A program made the position numbers and the translations under genes. The notes under the pieces were generated by a model that saw only the letters and a program-made list of their open reading frames with translations, made no database searches and was not told the origin of the DNA. Below are positions 1 through 7,404 of a stretch of DNA of 24,281 bases, piece by piece (positions within the stretch are counted from its first letter, which is position 1; each line of letters starts with the position of its first letter). Source of the DNA: Candidatus Methanomethylophilaceae archaeon (GTDB taxonomy: Archaea > Thermoplasmatota > Thermoplasmata > Methanomassiliicoccales > Methanomethylophilaceae); the NCBI GenBank assembly GCA_016296195.1, contig JAEDJU010000003.1:1-24281 (forward strand). Reading direction: 5' to 3'.

Positions 1-242
1 GCGGTGATGGCGTACTTCCTGGTAATGTTCAGGAACTCCTCCCCATACTGCTCCACGAACCTCTGTCCGACACCGACTATGGCGGAGAAATCCTCCACCT
101 TGGTGGGGACGCGTTGAGCCATCTCCCTGAGGGCCTCATCGGAGCATACGTTGGGTATCCTGCCGTTGGCCATCCTGTTCTCAGACCTCAGCCTCTCCCT
201 GAGCTTGTATAGCTCGCTGTAAAGGTCATCTTCCAATCCCAT
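1..242 (-). CDS. HRDC-domain protein, N-terminal fragment (runs off the left edge)
   Basis: The reading frame starts with ATG at 242 on the minus strand and is open to the window edge, giving 80 residues with no stop. The sequence begins MGLEDDLYSELYKLRERLRS and continues through a segment ending in VPTKVEDFSAIVGVGQRFVE and YGEEFL. This is the helical pattern of an HRDC domain (hydrophobic helix, 'sDeaLreMA', 'vGvG' hairpin, 'YGeefL'). HRDC domains bind nucleic acid and occur in RecQ helicases, RNase D and assorted helicase/nuclease fusions. Here the domain sits at the extreme N-terminus, so it is not the usual C-terminal RecQ arrangement. What follows it cannot be seen, so no catalytic function is assigned. 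The gene diverges from the thioesterase with almost no gap, so the two promoters must overlap the opposing 5' ends. Confidence 0.75.
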   Translation of the reverse strand, partial: MGLEDDLYSELYKLRERLRSENRMANGRIPNVCSDEALREMAQRVPTKVEDFSAIVGVGQRFVEQYGEEFLNITRKYAIT

Positions 243-267
243 GCGGCGGTCATTGGATTACAGGTTC

Positions 268-705
268 ATGAAATATGTCATCGCGCCCGTAATAAAGGGG
301 AAGGATATACGAGCGTCCATGGTTGAAACCGGAATCAAAGGTATCAGAACCGTCAAAGTGGATGACAGCAACACCGCCGAGGCCCTCGGAAGTGGGACGT
401 TGCCCGTGTTCGCAACCCCTGCCATGATCGCGTTGATCGAGGCCACCGCCAGTCAGAGCGTCGCACCCCACCTGGAGGAGGGTTCCAGCACCGTGGGCAC
501 CCATCTGGACATCGCACACTCCGCTGCATCACCTGTTGGTATCGAGGTTACCTGTGAGACGGAGCTCATCGAGGTGGACAGGAGGAGACTGGTGTTCTCC
601 GTCGTTGTCAGGGATTCCGTCGGAGAGGTCGGTTCCGGAACCCATGAGCGGTTCATTGTGGACAACGCCAAGTTCATGTCCAAGGCCAACTCGAAGCTCG
701 AGTGA
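268..705 (+). CDS. FlK-like hotdog-fold acyl-CoA thioesterase
   Basis: A 145-aa single-domain hotdog protein that should hydrolyse an acyl-CoA thioester in the cytosol. It resembles the fluoroacetyl-CoA thioesterase (FlK) family: a segment LPVFATPAMIALIEATA, then VGTHLDIAHSAASPVG, then GSGTHERFIV near the end. Counting from ATG 268, the FlK catalytic residues Thr42, Glu50 and His76 have counterparts at Thr50, Glu58 and His84, all offset by exactly eight, so the active site looks intact. The physiological substrate is unlikely to be fluoroacetyl-CoA; family members act on various short acyl-CoAs. An in-frame ATG at 241 would add nine residues but overlaps the start of the divergent HRDC gene. 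ATG 268, giving an MKYVIAPV start and preceded by AGGT, is preferred, though not strongly. It converges on the TctA-like gene across a hairpin. Confidence 0.82.
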   Translation: MKYVIAPVIKGKDIRASMVETGIKGIRTVKVDDSNTAEALGSGTLPVFATPAMIALIEATASQSVAPHLEEGSSTVGTHLDIAHSAASPVGIEVTCETELIEVDRRRLVFSVVVRDSVGEVGSGTHERFIVDNAKFMSKANSKLE

Positions 706-721
706 TCCTTTTCCAAACACA

Positions 722-736
722 GGGGCCCATGGCCCC
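722..736. terminator. Convergent-gap hairpin (possible bidirectional terminator)
   Basis: A perfect 6-bp inverted repeat, GGGGCC-CAT-GGCCCC, lies in the 47-bp gap between the converging thioesterase and TctA-like genes. The plus-strand stop is preceded and followed by a short T run (TCCTTTTCC). Terminator function is inferred from position and symmetry. Confidence 0.4.
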
Positions 737-752
737 GTCCCTATCATAATCG

Positions 753-2015
753 TCACATAGGGAGCATCACCGGCAGTATAAGGCATCCGCACAGGACCGT
801 CCTCCCGGTCCCGCATGCGTTGGGGATGAATCCCACGGCCATCGCACCCGCCAGCACCAACAATCCCGGGAGGCCCGTCGTCGTCACCGTCAGTATCAGG
901 AGGAGGATGATTACGGCCTTGTTCAACATCCTCTCATCGATCCTCGTGACCAGGGAGGACATCATGTGTCCCGACCAGATCGTCAGACCGTATCCGAGGA
1001 CAGATGCGGTTGCTGTGGCCAACAGCAGCATGAGGAAGCCCTCGGACATGAACCCATCGAGTCCATCCCCGAGTATCTCCCCTATGACTATGGCCGATCC
1101 TGACCTGCCGCTCCCGGATACGGACAGGGTCACCAGGGAGAGGACAGATGTGACCGTCCCCACCGATGCCACCGTGGAGATGAACCGTTCGGGTCTGTTC
1201 TCCGGCATGAAACATGCGGACATGGATGCACCGACCGTCGATGTTATCCCCGGGAACCATCCCGCGATGCAACCTGTCACCACACCTTTGATCCCTGGCA
1301 TCAGTCCCACCGGGTCCGGTTCATCATCCCTCTGTTCCGGTATCCCCTTCCCTGCGGCAGCCTCCACAAGGACGGGTATCCCGAACAGTCCCGTGAGCAT
1401 AGGGAACATCAGCGTCCCCTCGCCCAGTATCCCTTCGGCCGGTATGGGCATGAACATGCACATGGCACCTATCGCTCCGGAGAGGATGAAGCATGCCACG
1501 CCCCACATCATGTTCCCCTTCCTGCCCTCGTTTAGGATGAGGATCGATGATGCCACGATCAGCACCAACGGTGTAAGTCTGTCCATGACCTCCTCCGCGC
1601 CGTTCAGCATCACGTATTGGAGCGGTACGGACAGCACGATCGCAACGGAGCACCCGACAAGACTCCCTATCGCAGCCGCCCTGACGGCCGCCATGCCCCT
1701 TCCCTGCAGAACCATGCGGTGTCCTGGCAGGATGGAGACTGCATCTTCGGCGTCCGGTGCACCTATGAACACCGACGGTACGAAATCGATGAACGAGTGG
1801 ACCACGGATGCGGACATGATGCAACAGCATACAACGGCGGAAACATACTCCGGATCCACCAGCCCAGACAAGGCCGATTCCATCGCTGGATACGACACGA
1901 GCATGATGGATGCGAGTGTGTTGACGTGGATCCCGGGTACGAGTCCGGTGAACGTTCCGAGGGACGCACCGATGATCGATGAGATGATGACAAAGGATAC
2001 TATGGCGGGATCCAC
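753..2015 (-). CDS. TctA/DUF112-family polytopic membrane protein
   Basis: A 420-aa, very hydrophobic protein with roughly ten membrane segments. It belongs to the TctA-like family (archaeal branch, DUF112/COG1784). The family hallmark appears twice: GLVPGIHVNTLA near residues 24-35, and GWFPGITSTVGAS in the second half. This matches the internal two-fold repeat of TctA permeases. In bacteria TctA works with a small membrane subunit (TctB) and a periplasmic binding protein (TctC) for tricarboxylate uptake. Neither partner is here, and archaeal homologues usually stand alone, so the substrate is unknown. The start is GTG at 2015; no upstream in-frame ATG fits. A TATA element at 2040-2045 lies about 27 bp ahead of the GTG, implying a leaderless mRNA. 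hpt lies 51 bp upstream on the same strand. Confidence 0.8.
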   Translation of the reverse strand: MDPAIVSFVIISSIIGASLGTFTGLVPGIHVNTLASIMLVSYPAMESALSGLVDPEYVSAVVCCCIMSASVVHSFIDFVPSVFIGAPDAEDAVSILPGHRMVLQGRGMAAVRAAAIGSLVGCSVAIVLSVPLQYVMLNGAEEVMDRLTPLVLIVASSILILNEGRKGNMMWGVACFILSGAIGAMCMFMPIPAEGILGEGTLMFPMLTGLFGIPVLVEAAAGKGIPEQRDDEPDPVGLMPGIKGVVTGCIAGWFPGITSTVGASMSACFMPENRPERFISTVASVGTVTSVLSLVTLSVSGSGRSGSAIVIGEILGDGLDGFMSEGFLMLLLATATASVLGYGLTIWSGHMMSSLVTRIDERMLNKAVIILLLILTVTTTGLPGLLVLAGAMAVGFIPNACGTGRTVLCGCLILPVMLPM

Positions 2016-2038
2016 GGGATGTGTTCCGTTCCGCGGAT

Positions 2039-2046
2039 CTATAAAG
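2039..2046 (-). promoter_or_regulatory. TATA box for the TctA-like gene
   Basis: The minus strand reads CTTTATAG, centred about 27 bp upstream of the GTG at 2015. That is the canonical archaeal TATA-to-start-site distance, so the transcript would begin at or next to the start codon. Confidence 0.55.
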
Positions 2047-2066
2047 GGTGCACCGTGCGGTAACTC

Positions 2067-2633
2067 TTACTCCAGGATCACAGGTTTGCCATCGACGACC
2101 CCGACACGCAACAGGCTCCTCACGGGAACTCCGAGACGGCCCTCCACGGAACGGATGTCCTTCGATTTGTCGTAGACCACCGATATCCCGGAGACGGTGA
2201 TACCGTGTGCACCGAGGGCATCCATTATCGCCTCCAATGTTCCGCCCGTGCTCACCACGTCATCGACGAGGACAATCCTGTCCCCTTCGGAGACGCCGTT
2301 TATGTACATGGGCGAGTTGGAGTATCCGGTGGTCTGGTCCAGGGCTATCTCACCGGGGAGGCCGTACCGTCTCTTCCTTATCACCGAGAACGGAACCCCT
2401 GTGCGGAGCGTGATCCCGGTGGCCAGAGGTATCCCCATGGATTCGGGGGCGAGGACCATGTCACAGTCCAGATCGGTGATGGAGATCAATCCGTCTACGA
2501 CCTCTCCGAGGAGCTCCCCATCCATCATGGGTATGCCGTCGCTTATGGGGTTCACGAAATACGGATATCCGTTCTTATCCACCACAGGACTTGCAAGGAA
2601 TGTCTCCCTCAATCTCCTCAACGCGCTCGGCAT
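2067..2633 (-). CDS. hpt: Hypoxanthine/guanine phosphoribosyltransferase
   Basis: A 188-aa archaeal-type HGPRTase that salvages hypoxanthine and guanine to IMP and GMP using PRPP. The PRPP-binding loop RIVLVDDVVSTGGT spans about residues 119-132. Other family-typical segments are GYPYFVNPISDGIP (22-35), LAPESMGIPLATGITLRTGV (61-80), VIRKRRYGLPGE (84-95) and a TGYS motif (102-105). This arrangement matches methanogen Hpt rather than OPRTase or bacterial Hpt. The length is typical. The start is ATG at 2633, with an AT-rich TATA-like element about 25 bp upstream that is shared with the divergent tyrS. The stop is TAA. The enzyme is cytosolic and probably transcribed alone, since the downstream TctA-like gene has its own TATA box. 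Confidence 0.92.
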   Translation of the reverse strand: MPSALRRLRETFLASPVVDKNGYPYFVNPISDGIPMMDGELLGEVVDGLISITDLDCDMVLAPESMGIPLATGITLRTGVPFSVIRKRRYGLPGEIALDQTTGYSNSPMYINGVSEGDRIVLVDDVVSTGGTLEAIMDALGAHGITVSGISVVYDKSKDIRSVEGRLGVPVRSLLRVGVVDGKPVILE

Positions 2634-2650
2634 GGGTTCCGCGATGCAGA

Positions 2651-2663
2651 CTTTTTATTATAG
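2651..2663. promoter_or_regulatory. Shared bidirectional TATA region between hpt and tyrS
   Basis: The plus strand reads CTTTTTATTATAG and the minus strand CTATAATAAAAAG. Both resemble archaeal TATA boxes. The centre lies about 25 bp from the hpt ATG (2633) and about 33 bp from the tyrS ATG (2691). This predicts a leaderless hpt mRNA and a leader of only a few nucleotides for tyrS. No other AT-rich element lies in the 57-bp divergent gap, so one element plausibly serves both genes. Confidence 0.55.
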
Positions 2664-2690
2664 TGTTAGCGGTTCTCGGCTTCAGATAAC

Positions 2691-3758
2691 ATGAATGTAG
2701 ACGAAAGGCTGGCCCTCGTCAAGAGGAACACCGAGGAGGTCGTCACCGATGACGAGCTCCGCGCCCTTCTCACAGAGAAGGAGGAACCCACCGCATACAT
2801 CGGATTCGAGCCGTCCGGACTCGTCCATCTCGGATGGGTCCTCGTGGCACAGAAGATCAAGGACCTCACCGACGCTGGATTCAAGGTGACCATATTCTGG
2901 GCGGATTGGCATGCCTACATCAACGACAAGCTGGGTGGAGACCTTGCCAACATCCAGGCCTGCGCCAGGTACATGGAGGATTGTTTCCTTGCACTGGGCG
3001 TTCCCGCTGACAAGGTCCAGTTCAGGTACGCCAGTCAGATGGTCTCCGAGGTACAGTACTGGGAGACCGTCATCAAGGTGGCCAAGGTCACATCCCTGTC
3101 GAGGGTAAAGAGGGCCATGACCATCATGGGAAGGTCCGAGGATGAGGCTGAGGTCGACTCATCCAAGATGTTCTACCCCATTCTCCAGGCAACCGACATC
3201 TTCTGCATGGGAATGGATGTCGCATACGCCGGACTCGATCAGAGGAGGGCACACATGCTCGCAAGGGATGCGGCCGACAAGCTCGGATGGAAGAAACCCA
3301 TCGCACTCCACACGCCCCTGCTCCCCGGCCTGAAGGGCGGAAACAGGATGGATCCCGTTGAGTCCAAGATGTCCAAGAGCGATCCCAACGGAAGTGTCAG
3401 GATCCATGACACCAGGGACGAGATCGCGGCCAAGATGAAGAAGGCCTACTGTCCCCCGGAGAGGGAGGCAGAGGCTGAGAACCCTGTTCTCATGCTCTGC
3501 AAGTACATCCTGTTCCCCAGGAACGGATCCATGCACATCGAGAGGCCCGAGAAGTACGGCGGACCTGTCGACTATGCCACATACGAGGACCTCTGCGAGG
3601 CCTACTTCAGTGGTTCCCTGTCCCCCATGGACCTCAAATCCGGTGTGACCGATGGTCTCGCCGAGACCCTCAGACCCGTTAGGGAGTACTTCGATGCGAA
3701 GCCCGAGAACTACCAGGCTCTGCTCAAGGTGCTCGAGGGAATAAAGAAGCTCAGATGA
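2691..3758 (+). CDS. tyrS: Tyrosyl-tRNA synthetase (archaeal type)
   Basis: A 355-aa class I aminoacyl-tRNA synthetase that charges tRNA-Tyr. The Rossmann-fold entry AYIGFEPSGLVHLGW spans about residues 35-49, with the HIGH-equivalent HLGW at 46-49. The second signature, KMSKS, lies at residues 226-230 and is followed by DPNGSV. The tyrosine pocket segment QATDIFCMGMDVAYAGLDQR and the motif RRAHMLAR are typical of archaeal TyrRS. The C-terminal part (FPRNGSMHIERPEKYGG, SPMDLKSGV) matches the archaeal anticodon-binding helical region. It is slightly longer than the shortest archaeal enzymes. It diverges from hpt, and a 6-bp hairpin follows the TGA stop. Confidence 0.93.
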   Translation: MNVDERLALVKRNTEEVVTDDELRALLTEKEEPTAYIGFEPSGLVHLGWVLVAQKIKDLTDAGFKVTIFWADWHAYINDKLGGDLANIQACARYMEDCFLALGVPADKVQFRYASQMVSEVQYWETVIKVAKVTSLSRVKRAMTIMGRSEDEAEVDSSKMFYPILQATDIFCMGMDVAYAGLDQRRAHMLARDAADKLGWKKPIALHTPLLPGLKGGNRMDPVESKMSKSDPNGSVRIHDTRDEIAAKMKKAYCPPEREAEAENPVLMLCKYILFPRNGSMHIERPEKYGGPVDYATYEDLCEAYFSGSLSPMDLKSGVTDGLAETLRPVREYFDAKPENYQALLKVLEGIKKLR

Positions 3759-3769
3759 GCTCGGAAACA

Positions 3770-3786
3770 GGAGGGGTGAACCCTCC
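3770..3786 (+). terminator. Hairpin after tyrS
   Basis: GGAGGG-GTGAA-CCCTCC is a perfect 6-bp stem with a 5-nt loop. It begins 12 nt after the tyrS stop and is followed by a T-rich stretch (TCTTTCATCTTCTTGTTC). It lies in the convergent gap with the DHH gene, and termination of tyrS is inferred. Confidence 0.45.
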
Positions 3787-3825
3787 ATCTTTCATCTTCT
3801 TGTTCTACAAGGTGTATGTTCCGGA

Positions 3826-4794
3826 TCAGGATTTCTGAAGGCTCTCACGCCTCTTTATCTCGCGGAACACATCCATGGTCCTGCTCATGCAGATGTGCAG
3901 CATGGCCTCAGTATCCCCGATTCCGGTGAGTCCCGCTGCCCCGCTGTGTCCTCCGCCATCGGCCATGGTCTCCTTTCCGATACCGGACATTATCTCGCCC
4001 AGGTGGATTCCCTTCCTCACAGCCTCCTGGGTGGCCCTGGCGCTAAGACGGAAGTTCTCATCCCTTTGGGAACCCACGAAGACGACATCCGCTCCTGCGG
4101 CCATGATGGCCCTGCACGAGGATGCCTCGAAGCTTCCCCCGTAGGATACCGCGACGATCATCTCGCCGACCCTGTCGAATCTCGTGCGCTCTATGGCCTT
4201 GAGCATCGCGATCTTCTCGGACATGCTGACGGGAGCCTGGGTGAGGCCCATCGCCTCGTCCATGTCTATGCCGCATCTGACCATGATGTCCGAGAACACA
4301 GGCAGCATGCTCGGCCTTGCGAACTGGAAATGTCCGCTGTCTGTGAGCATACCTCCTAGGAGCATCAGCCCCATGTCTCTGTCGATTTCCAGGCCGGCAG
4401 CATCGATGAGTTCCTTGACGATCTCGCAACAGGATGTTCTGGTATCATCGCAGTAGAAGGTCTCCACATCCCATTTTCCTGTGGGTTTGTGGTGGTCGAT
4501 GACTACGGCATCACGGGGTATGTCCATGACTCCTTCCAACTGCTCGGGTGACGATGTGTCCACGATGACAACCTTGTCATAATCACCGAGGTTGCAGTGC
4601 TCCAACACATGGACGTCCATCTTCTCCGCAACCATGCGTGCGACACGGTCCAGGCTGTTGGGTGCGAATATATCGGAATCCCCGAAGGCCCTGGATACGG
4701 CATACGCTGATCCAAGTGCATCCATGTCGGCATTCCCATGGACCAGTATGACCTTCCTTCCGGTCTTGAGCATCTCTGCGATCTTCCCGAGCAT
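3826..4794 (-). CDS. DHH/DHHA1-family phosphoesterase
   Basis: A 322-aa cytosolic protein of the DHH superfamily, with an N-terminal DHH domain and a C-terminal DHHA1 domain. Visible metal-binding motifs are NADMDALGSA (residues 21-30, supplying two Asp), VDTS (79-82), DHH itself at 100-102 within VVIDHHKPTG, and LTDSGHFQF near 150. The DHHA1 glycine-rich substrate motif GGGHSGAAG is at about 280-288. Relatives include NrnA-type nanoRNase/pAp phosphatases, c-di-AMP phosphodiesterases and archaeal RecJ-like nucleases. The compact length without an N-terminal OB or S1 domain favours a small-substrate phosphodiesterase, but the exact substrate cannot be read. The start is ATG at 4794, with a TATA-like TTTTTAGA about 25 bp upstream. 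A terminator hairpin separates it from the downstream end of the ABC exporter genes. Confidence 0.85.
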   Translation of the reverse strand: MLGKIAEMLKTGRKVILVHGNADMDALGSAYAVSRAFGDSDIFAPNSLDRVARMVAEKMDVHVLEHCNLGDYDKVVIVDTSSPEQLEGVMDIPRDAVVIDHHKPTGKWDVETFYCDDTRTSCCEIVKELIDAAGLEIDRDMGLMLLGGMLTDSGHFQFARPSMLPVFSDIMVRCGIDMDEAMGLTQAPVSMSEKIAMLKAIERTRFDRVGEMIVAVSYGGSFEASSCRAIMAAGADVVFVGSQRDENFRLSARATQEAVRKGIHLGEIMSGIGKETMADGGGHSGAAGLTGIGDTEAMLHICMSRTMDVFREIKRRESLQKS

Positions 4795-4814
4795 GCCCCG
4801 GACGATAAGGATGT

Positions 4815-4822
4815 TCTAAAAA
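4815..4822 (-). promoter_or_regulatory. TATA-like element for the DHH gene
   Basis: TTTTTAGA on the minus strand is centred about 25 bp before the ATG at 4794, consistent with a leaderless transcript. The same T-rich run may also act as the U-tract of the ABC operon terminator immediately beyond the hairpin at 4838-4855. Confidence 0.4.
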
Positions 4823-4837
4823 GTAGTTTCGTAAGGT

Positions 4838-4855
4838 GGGCGCCCGGAGGCGCCC
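4838..4855 (-). terminator. Terminator hairpin of the ABC exporter operon
   Basis: GGGCGCC-CGGA-GGCGCCC is a perfect 7-bp GC stem with a 4-nt loop, 9 bp beyond the permease stop. On the minus strand it is followed by ACCTTACGAAACTACTTTTTAG, which contains a U-tract. Position and structure support a terminator. Confidence 0.6.
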
Positions 4856-4864
4856 TTGAAAGGT

Positions 4865-6235
4865 TCACTTCTTTCCCGTGAGCTTCTGCACCATCTTGTT
4901 CTGTCCGAGGCCTGTGATCAGGATATCGGAGTTGTACAGTCTGACGGTTATGAGGATGGTCGCCAGGGCGAAGATCGCCATGTACGCGATTCCCGAGAAC
5001 ACGAGCACATAATCTCCGTACATCAGGGACTGCATGGCCATCATGGGGTGTGAGAACGGGATGGCGAACGTGACCGCCTGTATGACCGCTCCGGACCCAT
5101 ACCATCCGGAGAACATGATCACGAACATGGGGACCATGGCCAGGATGCTGAGGGGCATCGTCATCGTCTGTGCCGATTTGTAGTTCTTGGCGAACGCTCC
5201 GAGGATCATGCATATTCCCAGTGCGCATATGATCGCAAGGAACATGGACAACGCGATGAGGGCCCAGTCCATCATGTCGAGTCCAAGGCCGAGTGCCTCC
5301 AGATCGATCCCGGAGGACGTTGGCCCCATCATGGCGCCCATGTAGATGCTCATTCCCGCCATGTACGCCAGACCGTAGACCAGTCCCACGATGGCGGCAG
5401 CGATGATCTTCCCACTGACGATGGATGTCCTCTTGATGGGCAGGGTCAGGAGTGTCTCCAGTGTCTTGTTCTCCTTCTCGGATCCCATCGAACTGATCAC
5501 GATGCTTCCGACCATCATTATGATGATCATGATGATCATGGGGACCATCATCGTCTGGCTGGACACCTGGGATGCGATGTCCTGAGGTGTGACACCTGAG
5601 TGGGGTTCGCCGTTGACGATGGTGTGCAGTTCGTCTCCACCATGAGTGATGGGGTCGGCCAGGAACTGGTAGACCTTATCGGGGGAGATGCAACCCCTGA
5701 TGAGGAATCCGGAAAGGTCCGAGTTCATACCGTTGACGACGGCGGAGACCGTGGATGATGATATGGATCCGAACATTCCCGACGGTTCGTAGAGATAATA
5801 CTCTTGGATGACCACGGGTCTGAGGTCGGTCGTCGAGGATGCCGTGTACAGGTTGTACAGGACGTTCTCAGAGAACGAGGGGTCTATCACTATCAGCGAG
5901 TTGATCCCTTCGGATGTCATCAGTTCATAGAAGTCTTTGACACCTTCCACATCGACGACCTTGATGTAGTTGCTGATCTCGTTCTCGGGGACTCCTGCGT
6001 AGAGCCTCTCGAGATAATCCGCGGCGCTCCATTCGGATCCATCCTCCAGTGTGACATCTCCGTATTCCCCGTTGGCGATACCGAAGACCGGGAGGGCCTG
6101 TGCCTTCTCCACCTCCCCTCCGATGAGTCCGCCCAATCCGGCGAACAGCACGACCATAATCAGGACCGAGATCACTGATCCCGGGGTGAGGAGTTCCCTC
6201 AGTTCCTTGCGGATGACATTGGTTATGTCACTCAT
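4865..6235 (-). CDS. ABC-2 type transporter permease (NatB/YhaP-like)
   Basis: A 456-aa integral membrane protein. It has an N-terminal cytosolic stretch (MSDITNVIRKELRELLTPGS), one membrane segment at about residues 18-37, and a large extracytoplasmic domain of roughly 170 residues. A C-terminal cluster of about five membrane helices contains the cytosolic loop SMGSEKENKTLETLLTLPIK, which is the conserved coupling segment of ABC-2 exporters (E-K-E...T-LE-LL..P). This is the NatB/CcmB-like architecture, and the substrate is unknown. The ATG at 6235 overlaps the TGA of the upstream ATPase gene (ATGA), so the two are translationally coupled and form one transporter. A terminator hairpin follows. 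Confidence 0.88.
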   Translation of the reverse strand: MSDITNVIRKELRELLTPGSVISVLIMVVLFAGLGGLIGGEVEKAQALPVFGIANGEYGDVTLEDGSEWSAADYLERLYAGVPENEISNYIKVVDVEGVKDFYELMTSEGINSLIVIDPSFSENVLYNLYTASSTTDLRPVVIQEYYLYEPSGMFGSISSSTVSAVVNGMNSDLSGFLIRGCISPDKVYQFLADPITHGGDELHTIVNGEPHSGVTPQDIASQVSSQTMMVPMIIMIIIMMVGSIVISSMGSEKENKTLETLLTLPIKRTSIVSGKIIAAAIVGLVYGLAYMAGMSIYMGAMMGPTSSGIDLEALGLGLDMMDWALIALSMFLAIICALGICMILGAFAKNYKSAQTMTMPLSILAMVPMFVIMFSGWYGSGAVIQAVTFAIPFSHPMMAMQSLMYGDYVLVFSGIAYMAIFALATILITVRLYNSDILITGLGQNKMVQKLTGKK

Positions 6236-6957
6236 GCACCCTTCACCGCCTTCACGAAGACCTCTTCCAGGGTTTCCACGTTGAACTGTTCCTTCAGTTC
6301 GGCAGGTGTTCCTAGGAGGATCAGGTTACCCTGGTCGACCAGCCCCACCCTGTCACAGAGCATGTCGACCTCGAACATGTTGTGGGATGACATCACCACG
6401 GTGACCCCACCTTTGGCGATGTCCCTGATGATCTCCCTGATCTCGTACGCATTGATCACATCCAATCCGGATGTGACCTCGTCCATGATGGCGAGTTTGG
6501 GTGAGGGCATGATTGCCCTCGCGATGAGGAGTCTGCGCATCATACCCTTGCTGTAGGTGTCCACCTTGGAATCTATCCTGTCGCCGAGGTCGGCCAGGGC
6601 GATACCCTTGGCGACTATCTCGTCCTTCTCCTTACCGGAGGCGAAGAATCTGGCGATGAACTCAAGGTATGCGCGCCCGGTCATATCCTTGTACGCTCCC
6701 GCATCCTCGGGCAGGTAGCTGATTATCTCTCTCACGGCCTCCGGTTCCCTGGCCACGTCATGTCCGTATACCTGGATGGAGCCCGATGTTATCTCGAGGA
6801 GTGTGGATATCATGCGGAGTGTGGTCGTCTTACCGGCACCGTTGTGTCCTATGAGGCCGAAGATCTCCCCCTCATGGACCGTCAGCGAGATGCCGTGGAC
6901 GGCCTCCCTGTTCCCGTATGATTTCCGGACGTTCTCCAGTACGAGTGCATCCGTCAT
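6232..6957 (-). CDS. ABC transporter ATPase subunit (NatA/CcmA-like)
   Basis: A 241-aa nucleotide-binding subunit that energises the permease encoded just downstream. Walker A is GHNGAGKTT (residues 37-45), the Q-loop region is YLPEDAG, the ABC signature is degenerate (YSKGMMRR instead of LSGGMRRR), Walker B is LAIMDEVTSGLD, and the switch His lies in SSHNMFE. DEVTSGLD replaces the usual DEPTSGLD, a variant also seen in NatA-like ATPases. An upstream in-frame ATG at 7005 would add 16 residues that do not belong to the fold. ATG 6957 is chosen because a TATA box (6980-6987) lies 26 bp before it, placing the transcription start at this codon. The ATGA overlap with the permease gene marks a two-gene operon. 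Confidence 0.92.
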   Translation of the reverse strand: MTDALVLENVRKSYGNREAVHGISLTVHEGEIFGLIGHNGAGKTTTLRMISTLLEITSGSIQVYGHDVAREPEAVREIISYLPEDAGAYKDMTGRAYLEFIARFFASGKEKDEIVAKGIALADLGDRIDSKVDTYSKGMMRRLLIARAIMPSPKLAIMDEVTSGLDVINAYEIREIIRDIAKGGVTVVMSSHNMFEVDMLCDRVGLVDQGNLILLGTPAELKEQFNVETLEEVFVKAVKGA

Positions 6958-6979
6958 GGTCTGTCGGTCGATATCTCCG

Positions 6980-6987
6980 TATATAAA
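6980..6987 (-). promoter_or_regulatory. TATA box of the ABC exporter operon
   Basis: A perfect TTTATATA on the minus strand, centred 26 bp upstream of the ATG at 6957. It decides the start codon of the ATPase gene and predicts a leaderless operon mRNA. Confidence 0.65.
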
Positions 6988-7053
6988 ATCTATCGACAAC
7001 GGCATATGGAATCGGCGGAATGAGAATAAAACCCTGAGTAGGGGAAGGGGGTT

Positions 7054-7404
7054 TCACTGCTGGGGCATGTTGCCCATGGCGGTGTTGATGGTCTGCTGGA
7101 GAACGGTGTACCTCTCCTTGAGGGAGTTCTCCTGGCGCTCCAGGCTGTTGAGCCTGACGTCCATCATCTCGATGGACTCGTCCACATCCGCTTTCAGGGC
7201 GTCGACGTCGTCGACCTTGATGAGAAGGGAGCCTGCGGACTTGTACACTGCGCCTGTGCTCTTGTCCAGTTCCTCCTTGGTCCTGACGAGTTCGCGCCTC
7301 TGGGCGTCCATCTGGACCTTCTGGGTGGACACAGCCTGAAGCTGCTGCTGCACCTGCTGGAACTGGGTGATCTGATTCTGAAGCTGGGGGCTGATTCCGT
7401 TCAT
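7054..7404 (-). CDS. pfdB: Prefoldin beta subunit
   Basis: A 116-aa subunit of the archaeal hexameric (alpha2beta4) prefoldin, a cytosolic chaperone that passes unfolded proteins to the thermosome. It has the expected two long coiled-coil helices: a Gln-rich N-terminal helix (QLQNQITQFQQVQQQLQAVS) and a C-terminal helix ending in ERYTVLQQTINTAMG. They are joined by the beta-hairpin linker containing VYKSAGSLLIKVD. The length is typical. Its ATG overlaps the pcc1 stop (ATGA), so translation is coupled. It is the last gene of the exosome superoperon, the usual position in archaea. A T-rich run (GGGTTTTATTCTC) downstream on the minus strand may end the transcript. Confidence 0.92.
   Translation of the reverse strand: MNGISPQLQNQITQFQQVQQQLQAVSTQKVQMDAQRRELVRTKEELDKSTGAVYKSAGSLLIKVDDVDALKADVDESIEMMDVRLNSLERQENSLKERYTVLQQTINTAMGNMPQQ

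Noticed and set aside
820..2175. A 451-codon plus-strand frame opposite the TctA-like gene
   Set aside because: Ser/Thr/Pro/Met-rich composition typical of an antisense shadow of a hydrophobic membrane protein; no domain seen.
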